A stretch of DNA of 35,116 nt from NCBI GenBank assembly GCA_902826815.1, contig CADEGF010000011.1, forward strand, positions 94,819-129,934, given 5' to 3'. Position numbers and translations under genes: made by a program. This DNA comes from an uncultured Mycobacteriaceae bacterium. GTDB taxonomy: Bacteria; Actinomycetota; Actinomycetes; Mycobacteriales; Mycobacteriaceae. Shown here one piece after another: positions 25,402 through 34,075 of this stretch. Under the pieces are notes generated by a model. It saw only the letters and a list, made by a program, of their open reading frames with translations, did no database searches and was not told the origin of the DNA. Position 1 is the stretch's first letter; the number at the start of each line of letters is the position of its first letter.

Positions 25402-27128
25402 TCGTCTGGTGTCTGCCGCGGCTGCGGGCGCGCCACGGCGCCGCCGCGCTGCCGTCCCATCACGCTGACCACCGGGCCCATCGCCACCTGGCCGAGACCG
25501 CAGATCGAGGTCTTGCGCATGGTCAGCTCGAGCTCCAGCAGCCGGGCCCGTCGACCCTCGTCGAGTTCGCCGCCGGCCCGCAGGGTATCGGCCAGCAGGT
25601 CGTGAGCCTTGGTCGAGCCGACCCGGCACGGCACGCACTTGCCGCACGACTCGTTGCGGAAGAAGCGCAGCACATTCGTGGCCGCCGCGAGCGAGTCGGT
25701 GCCCTCGGCGATCACCACCACCGCACCGGAGCCCAGCATCGAGCCGGCGTCGGCGAGCGTGCCGAAGTCGAGCGGCACGTCGAGGTGTTCGGGTCCGAGG
25801 AAGTTCGACGACGCGCCGCCGGGCTGCACCGATTCGAGCGCCGCGCCGCCGGCCACCCCGCCTGCGAGATCGAGCAGGTCGCGGATGGTGGTGCCCATCG
25901 GGACGCAGTACACGCCGGGACGTTCCACGTGACCGGACACGGCGAAGAACTTCAACCCGTCGCTGTCGCCGATGCCCTGGTCCTGCCACCACTGCGCCCC
26001 GCGGGACACGATGATCGGCACGTCGGCGAACGTTTCGACGGAGTTCATCAGCGTGGGTCGGCCCCACAGGCCCCACACGCCGGGGAACGGTGGCTTGTTG
26101 CGCGGCTCGCCGCGATGGCCCTCCATGCATTCGAGCAGCGCGGTCTCCTCGCCGAGGATGTAGCCGCCCGGCGAGGTGAAGATGTCGAGGCTCAGCCTGC
26201 GGCCGCTGCCCAGCACGTCGTCTCCGATCAGCCCCTGCTCGCGCAGGTGCTCGATCTCGGCGTGCAGCACCGCCTCCTCAGGGCCGTACTCGTGCCGGAT
26301 GAAGACCCAGCCTTCCTCGGCGCCGGTGACGACCATGCCCATCAGCAGGCCCTCGAGCACGAGATGCGGTTGCTCCGCGAGCAATTGGCGGTCCTTGAAG
26401 GTGCCAGGCTCGGATTCGTCGGCGTTGCAGATCGCGTACTTGACGCCGGTGCCGTCGAGGGTCTCGGCGTCGCGCACCAGCTCCCACTTCTTGCCGGTCG
26501 GGAAGCCCGCGCCTCCCATCCCGCGCAGGCCGGAGGCTTGCAAGGTGTCGATCACCTGCTGCGGGGTGACCTCCCCGGACAGCAGGGAGCGCAGACACTG
26601 GTAGCGCGGCTCGCCGGGGCCGTAGGGGTCGTTGGGCCAGCCGCCCTCCGGACCGTAGGCCACCACGGCCCCGAGGTCGTCGTCGCCTCCGCGCTTGGCG
26701 TCGACCAGCGCGTCGACGTCATCGAGCCGGGTGGGCTGTTCGTCGACGGTGGCTGCGGGGGCGATGTCACACCGGCCGGGGCAGGAGATCTCCACCAGCT
26801 CCACGTCACCGGCGTCGCCGTACTGCTCGCGCAACTGCGTGATCCGGTCGTCGGCCCCGTTGAGCCAGCAGGTCAGGTCGTGGCAGACCCGGACGGTGAC
26901 GCCTGCCGGCGCCTCGGTGCGGAAATGCGGATAGAAGGTGACCAGGCCCTCGATTTCGTAGAGCGGCCGCTTCTGTTGCCGCGCAAGCGCTTCCAATTCC
27001 TCGCGCGGTAGCCAGCCGAGGCGGCCCTGGATCTCCATCAGCATCGGGATCAGGCTCGGACCCCGGAACTTGCCTGCCCGCCCTTCGACGCCGGGAACGG
27101 CCGGCTGGGGGTTGGTCGTGACCGTCAC
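25398..27128 (-). CDS. NAD-dependent formate dehydrogenase beta subunit (NuoE-NuoF fusion)
   Basis: Diaphorase module passing electrons from the alpha subunit to NAD+. The N-terminal thioredoxin-like [2Fe-2S] domain (about residues 15-150) has Cys 82, 87, 116 and 120 (VCHDLTCW, SCPGRC). The NuoF-like part has the NADH/FMN motif GLRGMGGAGFPTGKKW (200-215), NADESEPGTFKDR, and GGYILGEETALL. A [4Fe-4S] site is formed by ESCGKCVPCRVG plus Cys 543. The 576-residue length closely matches the beta subunit of the tungsten formate dehydrogenase FDH1 of Methylobacterium extorquens (about 572 aa as I recall). GTG 27128 overlaps the alpha-subunit stop (GTGA). Subunits fused this way are separate genes in the fds-type enzymes. 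Confidence 0.93.
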   Translation of the reverse strand: MTVTTNPQPAVPGVEGRAGKFRGPSLIPMLMEIQGRLGWLPREELEALARQQKRPLYEIEGLVTFYPHFRTEAPAGVTVRVCHDLTCWLNGADDRITQLREQYGDAGDVELVEISCPGRCDIAPAATVDEQPTRLDDVDALVDAKRGGDDDLGAVVAYGPEGGWPNDPYGPGEPRYQCLRSLLSGEVTPQQVIDTLQASGLRGMGGAGFPTGKKWELVRDAETLDGTGVKYAICNADESEPGTFKDRQLLAEQPHLVLEGLLMGMVVTGAEEGWVFIRHEYGPEEAVLHAEIEHLREQGLIGDDVLGSGRRLSLDIFTSPGGYILGEETALLECMEGHRGEPRNKPPFPGVWGLWGRPTLMNSVETFADVPIIVSRGAQWWQDQGIGDSDGLKFFAVSGHVERPGVYCVPMGTTIRDLLDLAGGVAGGAALESVQPGGASSNFLGPEHLDVPLDFGTLADAGSMLGSGAVVVIAEGTDSLAAATNVLRFFRNESCGKCVPCRVGSTKAHDLLADTLRAGGELDEGRRARLLELELTMRKTSICGLGQVAMGPVVSVMGRQRGGAVARPQPRQTPDE

Positions 27129-30019
27129 CGTGCGGATCCTCCGACAAACGCGCTCTCGCGGTCTCCGGCCGGCGCGATCTTGACCGCGCAGAACTTGAAC
27201 TCCGGGATCTTGCCGACCGGGTCGATCTCGTCGATCGTCAGCAGGTTGGCCGCGGCCTCGCGGAAGTGGAAGGGAATGAACACATTTCCGCGCGCTTCGC
27301 GGTGCGAGACCTTCACGTGCAGCACGATCGTGCCCCGGCGCGAGGTGACTCGGGCCATCTCGCCGTCGACGAGACCGCGCTCGGCGGCGTCGTCGGGGTT
27401 GACGTAGACCTCCGCGCGCGGCGAGATCGCGTCCAATGCGAAGGAGCGGCGGGTCATCGACCCGGTGTGCCAGTGCTCCAACAGCCTTCCGGTGTTCAGC
27501 ACGAACGGGAACTCCTCGCTCGGCAGCTCCTTGCCGGGCAACCACTCAGCAGGTACCAGATGGGCGAGCTCGTCGGTGGTGTTGAACCGCTCGTCGAACA
27601 GCACCACGGTGCCGTCGTCGTGCTCGGGGTCCTCGATCGGATACAGCTTGCCGTACGCGCCGAGGTTGTCGTGGCGCAGGTTGGCGTAGTCCGGCATCAA
27701 CGGCACCATCTCGTCGAAGATCTCGCTCGGCGACGAGTAGTTCCAGTCCAACCCCACCCGACGGGCGATGTCCTGGATGACCTCCCAGTCGACGCGGGCC
27801 TCACCGGGCGGGTCGAACACCTTGCGGCCCAACTGCACCCGCCGATCGGTGTTCGTGTAGGTGCCGTCCTTCTCCAGATACGACGAGGCAGGTAGAACCA
27901 CGTCGGCGAACTCCGCTGTCTCGGTGAGGAAGATGTCCTGCACGACCAGGAAGTCCAACTGGGACAATGCCTTTCGCACTTTGTTGATGTTGGGGTCGGA
28001 GAGGAACGGGTTCTCGCCGAGCATGTACATCCCGCGCACACCGCCTGCGAGGATCGACTTGATCACCTCGGTGACCGTCAGCCCCTTCTCGGGATTGAGT
28101 TCGGTGCCCCACGCCCGCTCGAACTGCGCCCGGACCTTGCTGTCGGTCGCCGACTGGTAATCCGGGTAGAACATCGGGATCAGCCCGGCGTCGGATGCGC
28201 CCTGCACGTTGTTCTGGCCGCGCAGCGGATGCAGCCCGGTGCCCGGCCTGCCGACGTTGCCGGTGATCGCGCACATCGCGATCAGACAGCGGCAGTTGTC
28301 GGTGCCGGTGGTGTGCTGGGAGATGCCCATGCCCCAGTAGATGACGCCTGCGCTCGCCTCTCCCCACAGCCTGGCGATCTCGCGGATCTGCTCGGCGTCG
28401 ATGCCGGTGATCTGCGCGGCCAGTTCCGGAGGATAGGCCTGCACCGTCTTGGCCAGCTGGTCGTAGTTGGAGGTCCGGTTCGCGATGAAGTCGCGGTCGA
28501 CCAGGCCGAGCCGGATCACCTCGTGCATGATCGCGTTGTAGAGCGCCACATCGGTGCCGGGTTTGATTTGGCAGAAGATGTCGGCATGGTCGGCGACCGT
28601 GCCTGCCCGCGGGTCGATGTAGACGATCTTGGTGCCGCTGCGGCGCGCCTGTTTGAAGAACGACGACGCCACCGGGTGGTTGGCGGTCGCGTTGCTGCCG
28701 GTGATGATCGCGACGTCGGCGTTCGCGATGTCGCCGTAGGTGGTCGAAACCGCGCCGGAGCCAACACCTTCGAACAGTGCCGCGACACTGGACGCGTGGC
28801 ACAGCCGGGTGCAGTGGTCGACGTTGTTGCTGCGGAAGCCGGTGCGGATCAGCTTCTGGAAGAGGTAGGCCTCCTCGTTGGAGCACTTGGCCGACCCGAA
28901 GCCGGCGATGCCGTCGGAACCGCTTTCCGCATAGATCGCACCGAGCCGGCTCGCGACGAGGTCGAGCGCCTCCTCCCAGCTCGCCTCCCGGAAGTGCGGC
29001 ATCACCTCCTCGTAGGGCACCAGGCCGCCGGCCTTGCGCCCACGCTTGTCGCGGCGTCCGTTTCCGCCGTCCGCCTTCACATCCGACGACAGCGGCCCCT
29101 TGGGATAGGAGTCGGCGATGCGGATCAGCGGCTTGGTGAGCCGCTGCGGTGACGCCGCGTAGTCCCAGCCGTAGCGGCCCTTCACGCACAGTCGGCCCTG
29201 ATTGCCGGGCTGGTCGCGCCCCTCGGCGAACGAGATGGCGCCGCGCTCGCGGTCGACGTAATAGGTCAGCGCGCAGCCGACGCCGCAGTACGGGCACACC
29301 GTGTCGACCGCGTCGAGCGCCGCGCGGGGCTGGATCGGGATGTTGTTGATGGGTTTGTTGGTCAGCGCCCCTGTCGGGCACGCCGCCACGCACTCGCCGC
29401 ACGTGACGCACGACGACGCGCCCATCGGGTCGTTGAGGTCGAACGCGATGCGCGTGGAGTAGCCCTTGCCGCTGCGGCCGATGACGTTGTTGCCCTGGAT
29501 GTCATCGCAGGCGCGCACGCAACGGTCACACAGGATGCAGGAATCGTGGTCTACCGCGATCACCGGATTGGACATGTCGGTGCCGCGGGCTGGTCCGGCA
29601 AGCAGGTCGGCGACGCCGATGACGTCGAGACTGTCGGCGACCGCGATCAGCTCGTTGTCGGCGGTCGTAGTCTGCTTCGGGTCGTCCTCGCGCGACGGCT
29701 GATCGGCGACCAGCAGTTCGGTGAGCACCCTGCGTCGGTTCAGGATCTCCGGCGTCGCGGTGGCGACAGTCATGCCCTCCTCGCACGGTCGGATGCATGC
29801 CGCCGCGTCGACCCGCCCGCCGACGTCGACCACGCACATCCGGCACACGCCAACAGGGTCGTAGCGTTCGTCGTGGCACAGCGCCGGGATGTCGATTCCC
29901 ACGTCGCGGGCCGCCTGCCAGATCGTCGTGCCTTCGACGACGGTGAGGCTTGCGCCATCGATGGTCAGCGACACAGTGCGCTGCTCCACGTCGGTCCGGC
30001 CGGGACTGGTGAGGGTCAT
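27125..30019 (-). CDS. Formate dehydrogenase alpha subunit (bis-pterin W/Mo, active-site Cys)
   Basis: Oxidises formate to CO2. The 964 residues contain an N-terminal [2Fe-2S] ferredoxin domain (Cys 48, 59, 62, 75) and two [4Fe-4S] clusters (161, 164, 167, 171 and 204, 207, 210, 214). A cluster near the pterin follows (CPYCGVGC 242-249 plus Cys 278), then the large bis-pterin domain. The metal-ligand position is Cys 407 in HCTRLCHASS, followed by the conserved His, so it is not a selenoprotein. The NuoG-like HxxxCxxCxxxxxC cluster motif is not seen between Cys 79 and 161. A charged linker (about 311-334) precedes the catalytic part. ATG 30019 overlaps the AOR stop. Tungsten use is inferred from the neighbouring genes. 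Confidence 0.93.
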   Translation of the reverse strand: MTLTSPGRTDVEQRTVSLTIDGASLTVVEGTTIWQAARDVGIDIPALCHDERYDPVGVCRMCVVDVGGRVDAAACIRPCEEGMTVATATPEILNRRRVLTELLVADQPSREDDPKQTTTADNELIAVADSLDVIGVADLLAGPARGTDMSNPVIAVDHDSCILCDRCVRACDDIQGNNVIGRSGKGYSTRIAFDLNDPMGASSCVTCGECVAACPTGALTNKPINNIPIQPRAALDAVDTVCPYCGVGCALTYYVDRERGAISFAEGRDQPGNQGRLCVKGRYGWDYAASPQRLTKPLIRIADSYPKGPLSSDVKADGGNGRRDKRGRKAGGLVPYEEVMPHFREASWEEALDLVASRLGAIYAESGSDGIAGFGSAKCSNEEAYLFQKLIRTGFRSNNVDHCTRLCHASSVAALFEGVGSGAVSTTYGDIANADVAIITGSNATANHPVASSFFKQARRSGTKIVYIDPRAGTVADHADIFCQIKPGTDVALYNAIMHEVIRLGLVDRDFIANRTSNYDQLAKTVQAYPPELAAQITGIDAEQIREIARLWGEASAGVIYWGMGISQHTTGTDNCRCLIAMCAITGNVGRPGTGLHPLRGQNNVQGASDAGLIPMFYPDYQSATDSKVRAQFERAWGTELNPEKGLTVTEVIKSILAGGVRGMYMLGENPFLSDPNINKVRKALSQLDFLVVQDIFLTETAEFADVVLPASSYLEKDGTYTNTDRRVQLGRKVFDPPGEARVDWEVIQDIARRVGLDWNYSSPSEIFDEMVPLMPDYANLRHDNLGAYGKLYPIEDPEHDDGTVVLFDERFNTTDELAHLVPAEWLPGKELPSEEFPFVLNTGRLLEHWHTGSMTRRSFALDAISPRAEVYVNPDDAAERGLVDGEMARVTSRRGTIVLHVKVSHREARGNVFIPFHFREAAANLLTIDEIDPVGKIPEFKFCAVKIAPAGDRESAFVGGSAR

Positions 30020-31833
30020 ATAGTGTGCTCCGTTCCTGCAGCGGTGTGCGCGAGGCTCGTGGCGAGCGGCCGGCCCTGCGGGTCGAGGCCGCGTTCGGTG
30101 TAGTAGGTGTCGATCATGGCGCGCAGTCGGGCGGCGGGCAGTATCGCCGTACGACCCGACCCGAGCTCGAGCGGGGTGTCGAGGAACCGTTCGGGAAGCC
30201 AGTCGTCGGCCGGGGTCCAGCCCTCGCGGAGGTTGAAGGCGCGCTTGGCCAGCACGATGCGTCGCGCGGTCTCGTGCAGTTCGTCGGCGTCGACGTCCCA
30301 GCCGGTGACCGTCGACAGCAGCCCGGCCCACTCCGCGAACGGTTCGGTGAACACCCCGCGCAGAAACTTGCACAGGATCAGCGAGTCCATCACGGCCGCG
30401 CGGTCCTCGGTTTCGATCGCCGCGCGGACGTGCTCGCTGCCGCCGCGGATGCGGTCAAGACCGCCCTTGAGGTCGGCCTCGTAGGCGCCGGACCGATTGT
30501 GGTCGGCTCCTCTGGCGTTGACCGCCAGACCCAGGGCCATCGACTGCATGGTTCGGGGTTCGTAGCCCGGCATTTCCATGCCCTTGACGTGCGGGGCGAA
30601 CGCGGCCGAGCCGTGGCCGACGACGTCGGCGGCCCGGCGGGAGCCCTCGGCGAGCAGCGCGCCGAGGCCGGTCCGAGAACCGATCTCGTCGAGCACCCGC
30701 AGCAGGGCAGCGCCGTCGCCGAAGCGCAGCCATGGCGCGTCGAGCAGCCCACGGTCGACGCACTCCATCGCCCAGGCGATGGTGCCGCCTGCGGAGATGG
30801 TGTCGAGCCCGAGCGCGTCGCAGCGCGCACTCGCCTCGAGCACCTGGTCCGGGTCGGACACCCCGCACATCGGCCCGAGCGCGAAGACGTTCTCGTACTC
30901 CACCCTGGCTGTCTTGCCGCCCTTGGCGGCATAGATGTGCTCGCAGCCGATGGTGCAGGAGGCGCAACTGTTCCTGGCGACCGACCGGCTGTCCGCCAGA
31001 TGCTCTGCGGACAGCATGGTCGCCTCTGCGAAGGTGGCGGACTGGAAGTTACGGGTCGGCAGCGTGTTGATTGCGTTGAACGCCAACAGGTTTGCCAGTG
31101 TGCCGAGTTCGCGGTACTTCGCGGTGGCCGGGCCGAACGACCGCTGGCGCAGGTCCTTGGCCGCCGCCAGCACGCCATCGTGGTCGGCGATCGCAGGCCT
31201 GGTGCTGCCGGCCACGGCGATGGCCTTGATGTTCTTCGCGCCCATCACCGCGCCGAGACCGCCGCGCCCGGCGTGCCTGCCGTCGTGGGAGATCGTTGCG
31301 TACCGCACGCCGCGCTCGCCCGCCGGACCGATGCAGGCCGCCCGCCAGCGCCTGCCGTGCTGCGCACGCAGGGATTCCTCGGCGTCCGACGCGGACATGC
31401 CCCACTGCGGCGCCGCGTCGACGAGCCGGACACCGTCGGCCCCGATCAGCACGTGGGCCGGCGCCTGCGCCCTGCCCGTGAGCACGATCGCGTCGTGGCC
31501 GGTGAACTTGCCTGCGATGGCGAAGTGGCTGGAGGCCAGCGCGTCGGTGAGCAGACCCGTCAGCGGCGACTTGGCCACCACCGCGAATTTCGCGCTCGTC
31601 GTCAGCGGGGTGCCCACCAGCGGCGAGAAGACGAAGGCGAGCGGCGCGGCGGGACCGAGCGGGTCGACACCGGCCGGTGCCAGCTCGGTCATCAACCAGG
31701 CGCCGAGGCCCGCCCCACCCAGATAGTCGCGCAGCACCTGTTCGGGCAATTCGATGGTCGTGGTGGAGCCGTCGGCGACATCGACCACCAAGGCATTGCC
31801 GAAGTAGCCGCCGGGCGCACCGAGGTGTGTCAT
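30016..31833 (-). CDS. Tungsten-containing aldehyde oxidoreductase (AOR family)
   Basis: AOR enzymes interconvert aldehydes and carboxylic acids on a tungsto-bispterin. The 605-residue product has all expected features. GRGGLGAVMGAKNIKAI (about 189-205) contacts the pterin. Three [4Fe-4S] Cys lie at 290, 293 and 297 (CASCTIGC) and the fourth at 488 (DSLILCKFLRG). E312-Y-E314 and His 445 (ARGADHNRSGAY) align with the catalytic Glu and His of Pyrococcus AOR. ATG 31833 overlaps the mobA stop, and the stop overlaps the formate dehydrogenase alpha start. No small Fe-S or FAD subunit of the Aromatoleum AorAC type is adjacent, so the electron acceptor is unclear. Substrate unknown; formaldehyde is attractive given the downstream formate dehydrogenase. 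Confidence 0.94.
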   Translation of the reverse strand: MTHLGAPGGYFGNALVVDVADGSTTTIELPEQVLRDYLGGAGLGAWLMTELAPAGVDPLGPAAPLAFVFSPLVGTPLTTSAKFAVVAKSPLTGLLTDALASSHFAIAGKFTGHDAIVLTGRAQAPAHVLIGADGVRLVDAAPQWGMSASDAEESLRAQHGRRWRAACIGPAGERGVRYATISHDGRHAGRGGLGAVMGAKNIKAIAVAGSTRPAIADHDGVLAAAKDLRQRSFGPATAKYRELGTLANLLAFNAINTLPTRNFQSATFAEATMLSAEHLADSRSVARNSCASCTIGCEHIYAAKGGKTARVEYENVFALGPMCGVSDPDQVLEASARCDALGLDTISAGGTIAWAMECVDRGLLDAPWLRFGDGAALLRVLDEIGSRTGLGALLAEGSRRAADVVGHGSAAFAPHVKGMEMPGYEPRTMQSMALGLAVNARGADHNRSGAYEADLKGGLDRIRGGSEHVRAAIETEDRAAVMDSLILCKFLRGVFTEPFAEWAGLLSTVTGWDVDADELHETARRIVLAKRAFNLREGWTPADDWLPERFLDTPLELGSGRTAILPAARLRAMIDTYYTERGLDPQGRPLATSLAHTAAGTEHTI

Positions 31834-32711
31834 CCGCCCGCGTCCGCCGAGATGAACGAGACGATGTCGCCCGCCTGCAATGGCGTCTGCGCATCGCCGT
31901 GGAGCTGATCGCCGTTGATCGCGGCCAGCACATGGCGGTTCAACGTCAGCCCGAGCTGCTCGGCGGCCGCGCCGATGGTGGCTGCTCGGGCCTGGCGCGG
32001 CCCGCGGATGCCGTGCTCGGTGGCCAGCGCGCCGTAGCACTCGACGACGACTGCGGGCGCAGGCCGGGCACGCGCAGCGCGGTAGTCGTCGGGGGTGTTG
32101 ACGTTGAGCACGGAGTGCAGTTCTGGGTCGGCACGGGCCAGCCGGGGGTTGGCGAGCAACGTGGCCTCGTCGAGCTGGTGCACGTCGACCTCTTCGAAAA
32201 GGTGCGCGGGGCGCATCCGCTGCGCTTCGATCAGCTTCTCGACGCGGGGCGCGAGGTCGGTGCGGTAACCGGCCGCCATCGGTTGCCGGTAGCCGCCAAC
32301 GAAGGGCAGCACCACGTCCGTGGATGCCTTGGGGTCGAAGCCGTGCAGCACCGCGGTCACGAAGGCCGAGTGCAGGAAGGGCAGGTCGGTGGAGCAGATG
32401 AAGGCCACCGGCGCGTAACCGGCCGCGGCGGCCAGCCCGACGGCCAGGCCCTGCATCGGTCCCCGGCCTTCTTCCGGGTCGGTGTGCACCAACACCTGCG
32501 GGTCGAGGCTGGGCAGCTGCTGTCCTGGGGCACGGACGACGATCACCGGGCCGTCGACCGCGCGACCGACGATGCCCGTTACGCGCCGCAGCAGGGTCGA
32601 ACCGTGCCACTCGAGCGCCGCCTTGGCCGTGCCCATTCTCGACGAGCGGCCCCCGGCGAGCACAACACCTGCCGTCAAGCCGGGGGGTTGCAACCCGTCA
32701 GCGTTTGTCAT
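31830..32711 (-). CDS. MobA-MoaD fusion: molybdopterin guanylyl/cytidylyltransferase-like plus sulfur carrier
   Basis: The N-terminal part (about residues 10-205) is a MobA-like nucleotidyltransferase (VVLAGGRSSRMGTAKAAL, FICSTDLPFL, NVNTPDDY) expected to attach a nucleotide to molybdopterin. The C-terminal ~80 residues (from AVVVECYGALATEHG) form a ubiquitin-like MoaD/ThiS domain ending exactly in DAGG. That Gly-Gly end is the site of adenylation and thiocarboxylation in free MoaD. The fusion would combine sulfur donation for the dithiolene with the nucleotide-addition step. The Shine-Dalgarno AAGGAGGTGA is near perfect, the best in the cluster, as expected for a lead gene. The stop overlaps the AOR start. 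293 residues. Confidence 0.88.
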   Translation of the reverse strand: MTNADGLQPPGLTAGVVLAGGRSSRMGTAKAALEWHGSTLLRRVTGIVGRAVDGPVIVVRAPGQQLPSLDPQVLVHTDPEEGRGPMQGLAVGLAAAAGYAPVAFICSTDLPFLHSAFVTAVLHGFDPKASTDVVLPFVGGYRQPMAAGYRTDLAPRVEKLIEAQRMRPAHLFEEVDVHQLDEATLLANPRLARADPELHSVLNVNTPDDYRAARARPAPAVVVECYGALATEHGIRGPRQARAATIGAAAEQLGLTLNRHVLAAINGDQLHGDAQTPLQAGDIVSFISADAGG

Positions 32712-32884
32712 CAGGGCTCACCTCCTTGCGTTGCCGGTCAGCGGGCGGTTTGCAGCGCTTGCTCGACGGCGTTGACCACTTCGTAAGCAAGCGTATGCCG
32801 ACTGTCAGCCCAGGTGTCCGCGACGTCTCCAGCCTAGCCGCCCGGCAGATCTCGCCCTGCCAAGGACGCGGGGTCACGGCTGCG
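32712..32884 (-). promoter_or_regulatory. Leader/promoter region of the tungsten gene train
   Basis: On the minus strand TAGGCT (32836-32831) fits a -10, giving a leader of about 110 bases before the strong AAGGAGGTGA site of mobA-moaD. Within the leader a frame without a usual start codon reads DVADTWADSRHTLAYEVV and continues to a TGA near 32732; only an internal GTG could start a 13-residue peptide. No known molybdenum-cofactor riboswitch fold could be recognised by eye. Confidence 0.35.
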
Positions 32885-34012
32885 CTACGACTGCGGGTCC
32901 ACCACCTGTACCACTCCGGCGGACACGCCCGCGATGAACAGCCTGCCGGTGGTTGCGTCGACCCCGAGTGTGTAGGGGTTCTGGACGGTCGGAAGGCGCT
33001 TGACCTCGCGCGGCGTCGGCTGGCTCATGTCGTAGCCGACGACCTCGTTGGTGCCCGAGGAGGCCACCCACAGCAGGTCACGGGTCGGGTCATAGGCGAT
33101 CCCGTACGGGCCGCCCGGCTGGGCGATTTCGCCGACCTGATGCGGGGTCGGCAGCGGCTCGAACACCCGAATGGCGTCGCCCCTGGTGTCGGCGGCGATC
33201 AGCCGGCCGTGCTTGTCGGCGACGAGGTGCGTCGGCCCCTCACCGGCGGGCACCGACCCGACGATGCGCAGGTTTCGGGTGTCGTAGACGGTCAGGTCGT
33301 TCTTGCGGACGTCGATGAGCCCCATGGATTCGCCGACCGCGGCCAGACCGGCGGGTTGCACGCTGCCGGCGAAGACCTTCACGACCTGAAGGCCCCGCAG
33401 CACGGAAACGGTTCCGCCGTGCTCGTTGGCGACGTAGACGGACCCGTTCGCGGCCTGCGCCGCGTCGTGCGGCACGACGCCGGTGACCACCTGCGGCAAC
33501 GCCCGCCCGCTCGGCAGTTCGACCCGTACCAGCGCGTTGGCGCTCTCGACCGGGACCAGCACGGGCCCGCCCGGATCGGCCAACTGCAGATGTCGGACGA
33601 AGCCCGGCAAGGGAATCCGGTTGACGACGTCGCCGGTGTCGGCGTTCATCAACACGAGTTCGTTGGGATCGCGCTTGGCGATCGCGACCATCCGGGTCGC
33701 CGCATCGACGACGACGCCTTCGGGCGCGGTGCCGACCGGGACCAAGCGTCCGGGGATCGGCGCGGTCTGCGGCGGCGCCTTCTGCGGTTCGGCAGGCGGC
33801 GGCAGACCGTCGGCGGGTGGCGGGTTGCCCTCTGTCGGCACCTCGCTGGGCATGACGGCCGGGGGTGCCTCCGTCGGCGCAGCTAAGGGAGACGACGCGC
33901 CGGTATCAGCCGGGAGCTGTTGTGAACAACCTCCGACAATGAGGACTAACGCCACTGATGCAGCGAGCCACCGCATACCTGAAAACACGTCTCGGTTCCG
34001 GGTTCGGTTCAC
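32885..34012 (-). CDS. Lipoprotein with YncE-like beta-propeller (375 aa)
   Basis: The N-terminus carries a lipoprotein signal (WLAASVALVLIVGGC, lipobox VGGC), followed by a Pro-rich linker (about residues 30-85). The rest is a repeat-built beta-propeller. Blades contain motifs such as PEGVVVDAATRMVAIAKR, GSVYVANEHGGTVSVL, PTHLVADKHGRLIAADTRG, PYGIAYDPTRDLLWVASSG and PYTLGVDATTGRLFIAGV. These resemble YncE/NHL-type surface propellers. Function unknown; extracellular ligand or protein binding is likely. The GTG at 34012 and the ATG at 33976 both keep the signal; neither has a strong ribosome-binding site, so the start is uncertain. It lies upstream of the tungsten genes on the same strand, separated by 173 bases. 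Confidence 0.82.
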   Translation of the reverse strand: MNRTRNRDVFSGMRWLAASVALVLIVGGCSQQLPADTGASSPLAAPTEAPPAVMPSEVPTEGNPPPADGLPPPAEPQKAPPQTAPIPGRLVPVGTAPEGVVVDAATRMVAIAKRDPNELVLMNADTGDVVNRIPLPGFVRHLQLADPGGPVLVPVESANALVRVELPSGRALPQVVTGVVPHDAAQAANGSVYVANEHGGTVSVLRGLQVVKVFAGSVQPAGLAAVGESMGLIDVRKNDLTVYDTRNLRIVGSVPAGEGPTHLVADKHGRLIAADTRGDAIRVFEPLPTPHQVGEIAQPGGPYGIAYDPTRDLLWVASSGTNEVVGYDMSQPTPREVKRLPTVQNPYTLGVDATTGRLFIAGVSAGVVQVVDPQS

Positions 34013-34075
34013 GTGTGCCGCGTCACATCCGAATCCGCGTCACCGCCGAATTGCGCCGCCGACGGCCGGCTAGCG

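Noticed and set aside
27801-29411. Alternative minus-strand frame inside the formate dehydrogenase alpha gene
   Set aside because: Shadow frame rich in Arg and Gly; the main frame has all Fe-S and pterin motifs without interruption.
30391-30391. Possible selenocysteine use in the formate dehydrogenase
   Set aside because: The active-site codon in the alpha gene encodes Cys 407 (RLCH), not TGA; no in-frame TGA interrupts the gene.
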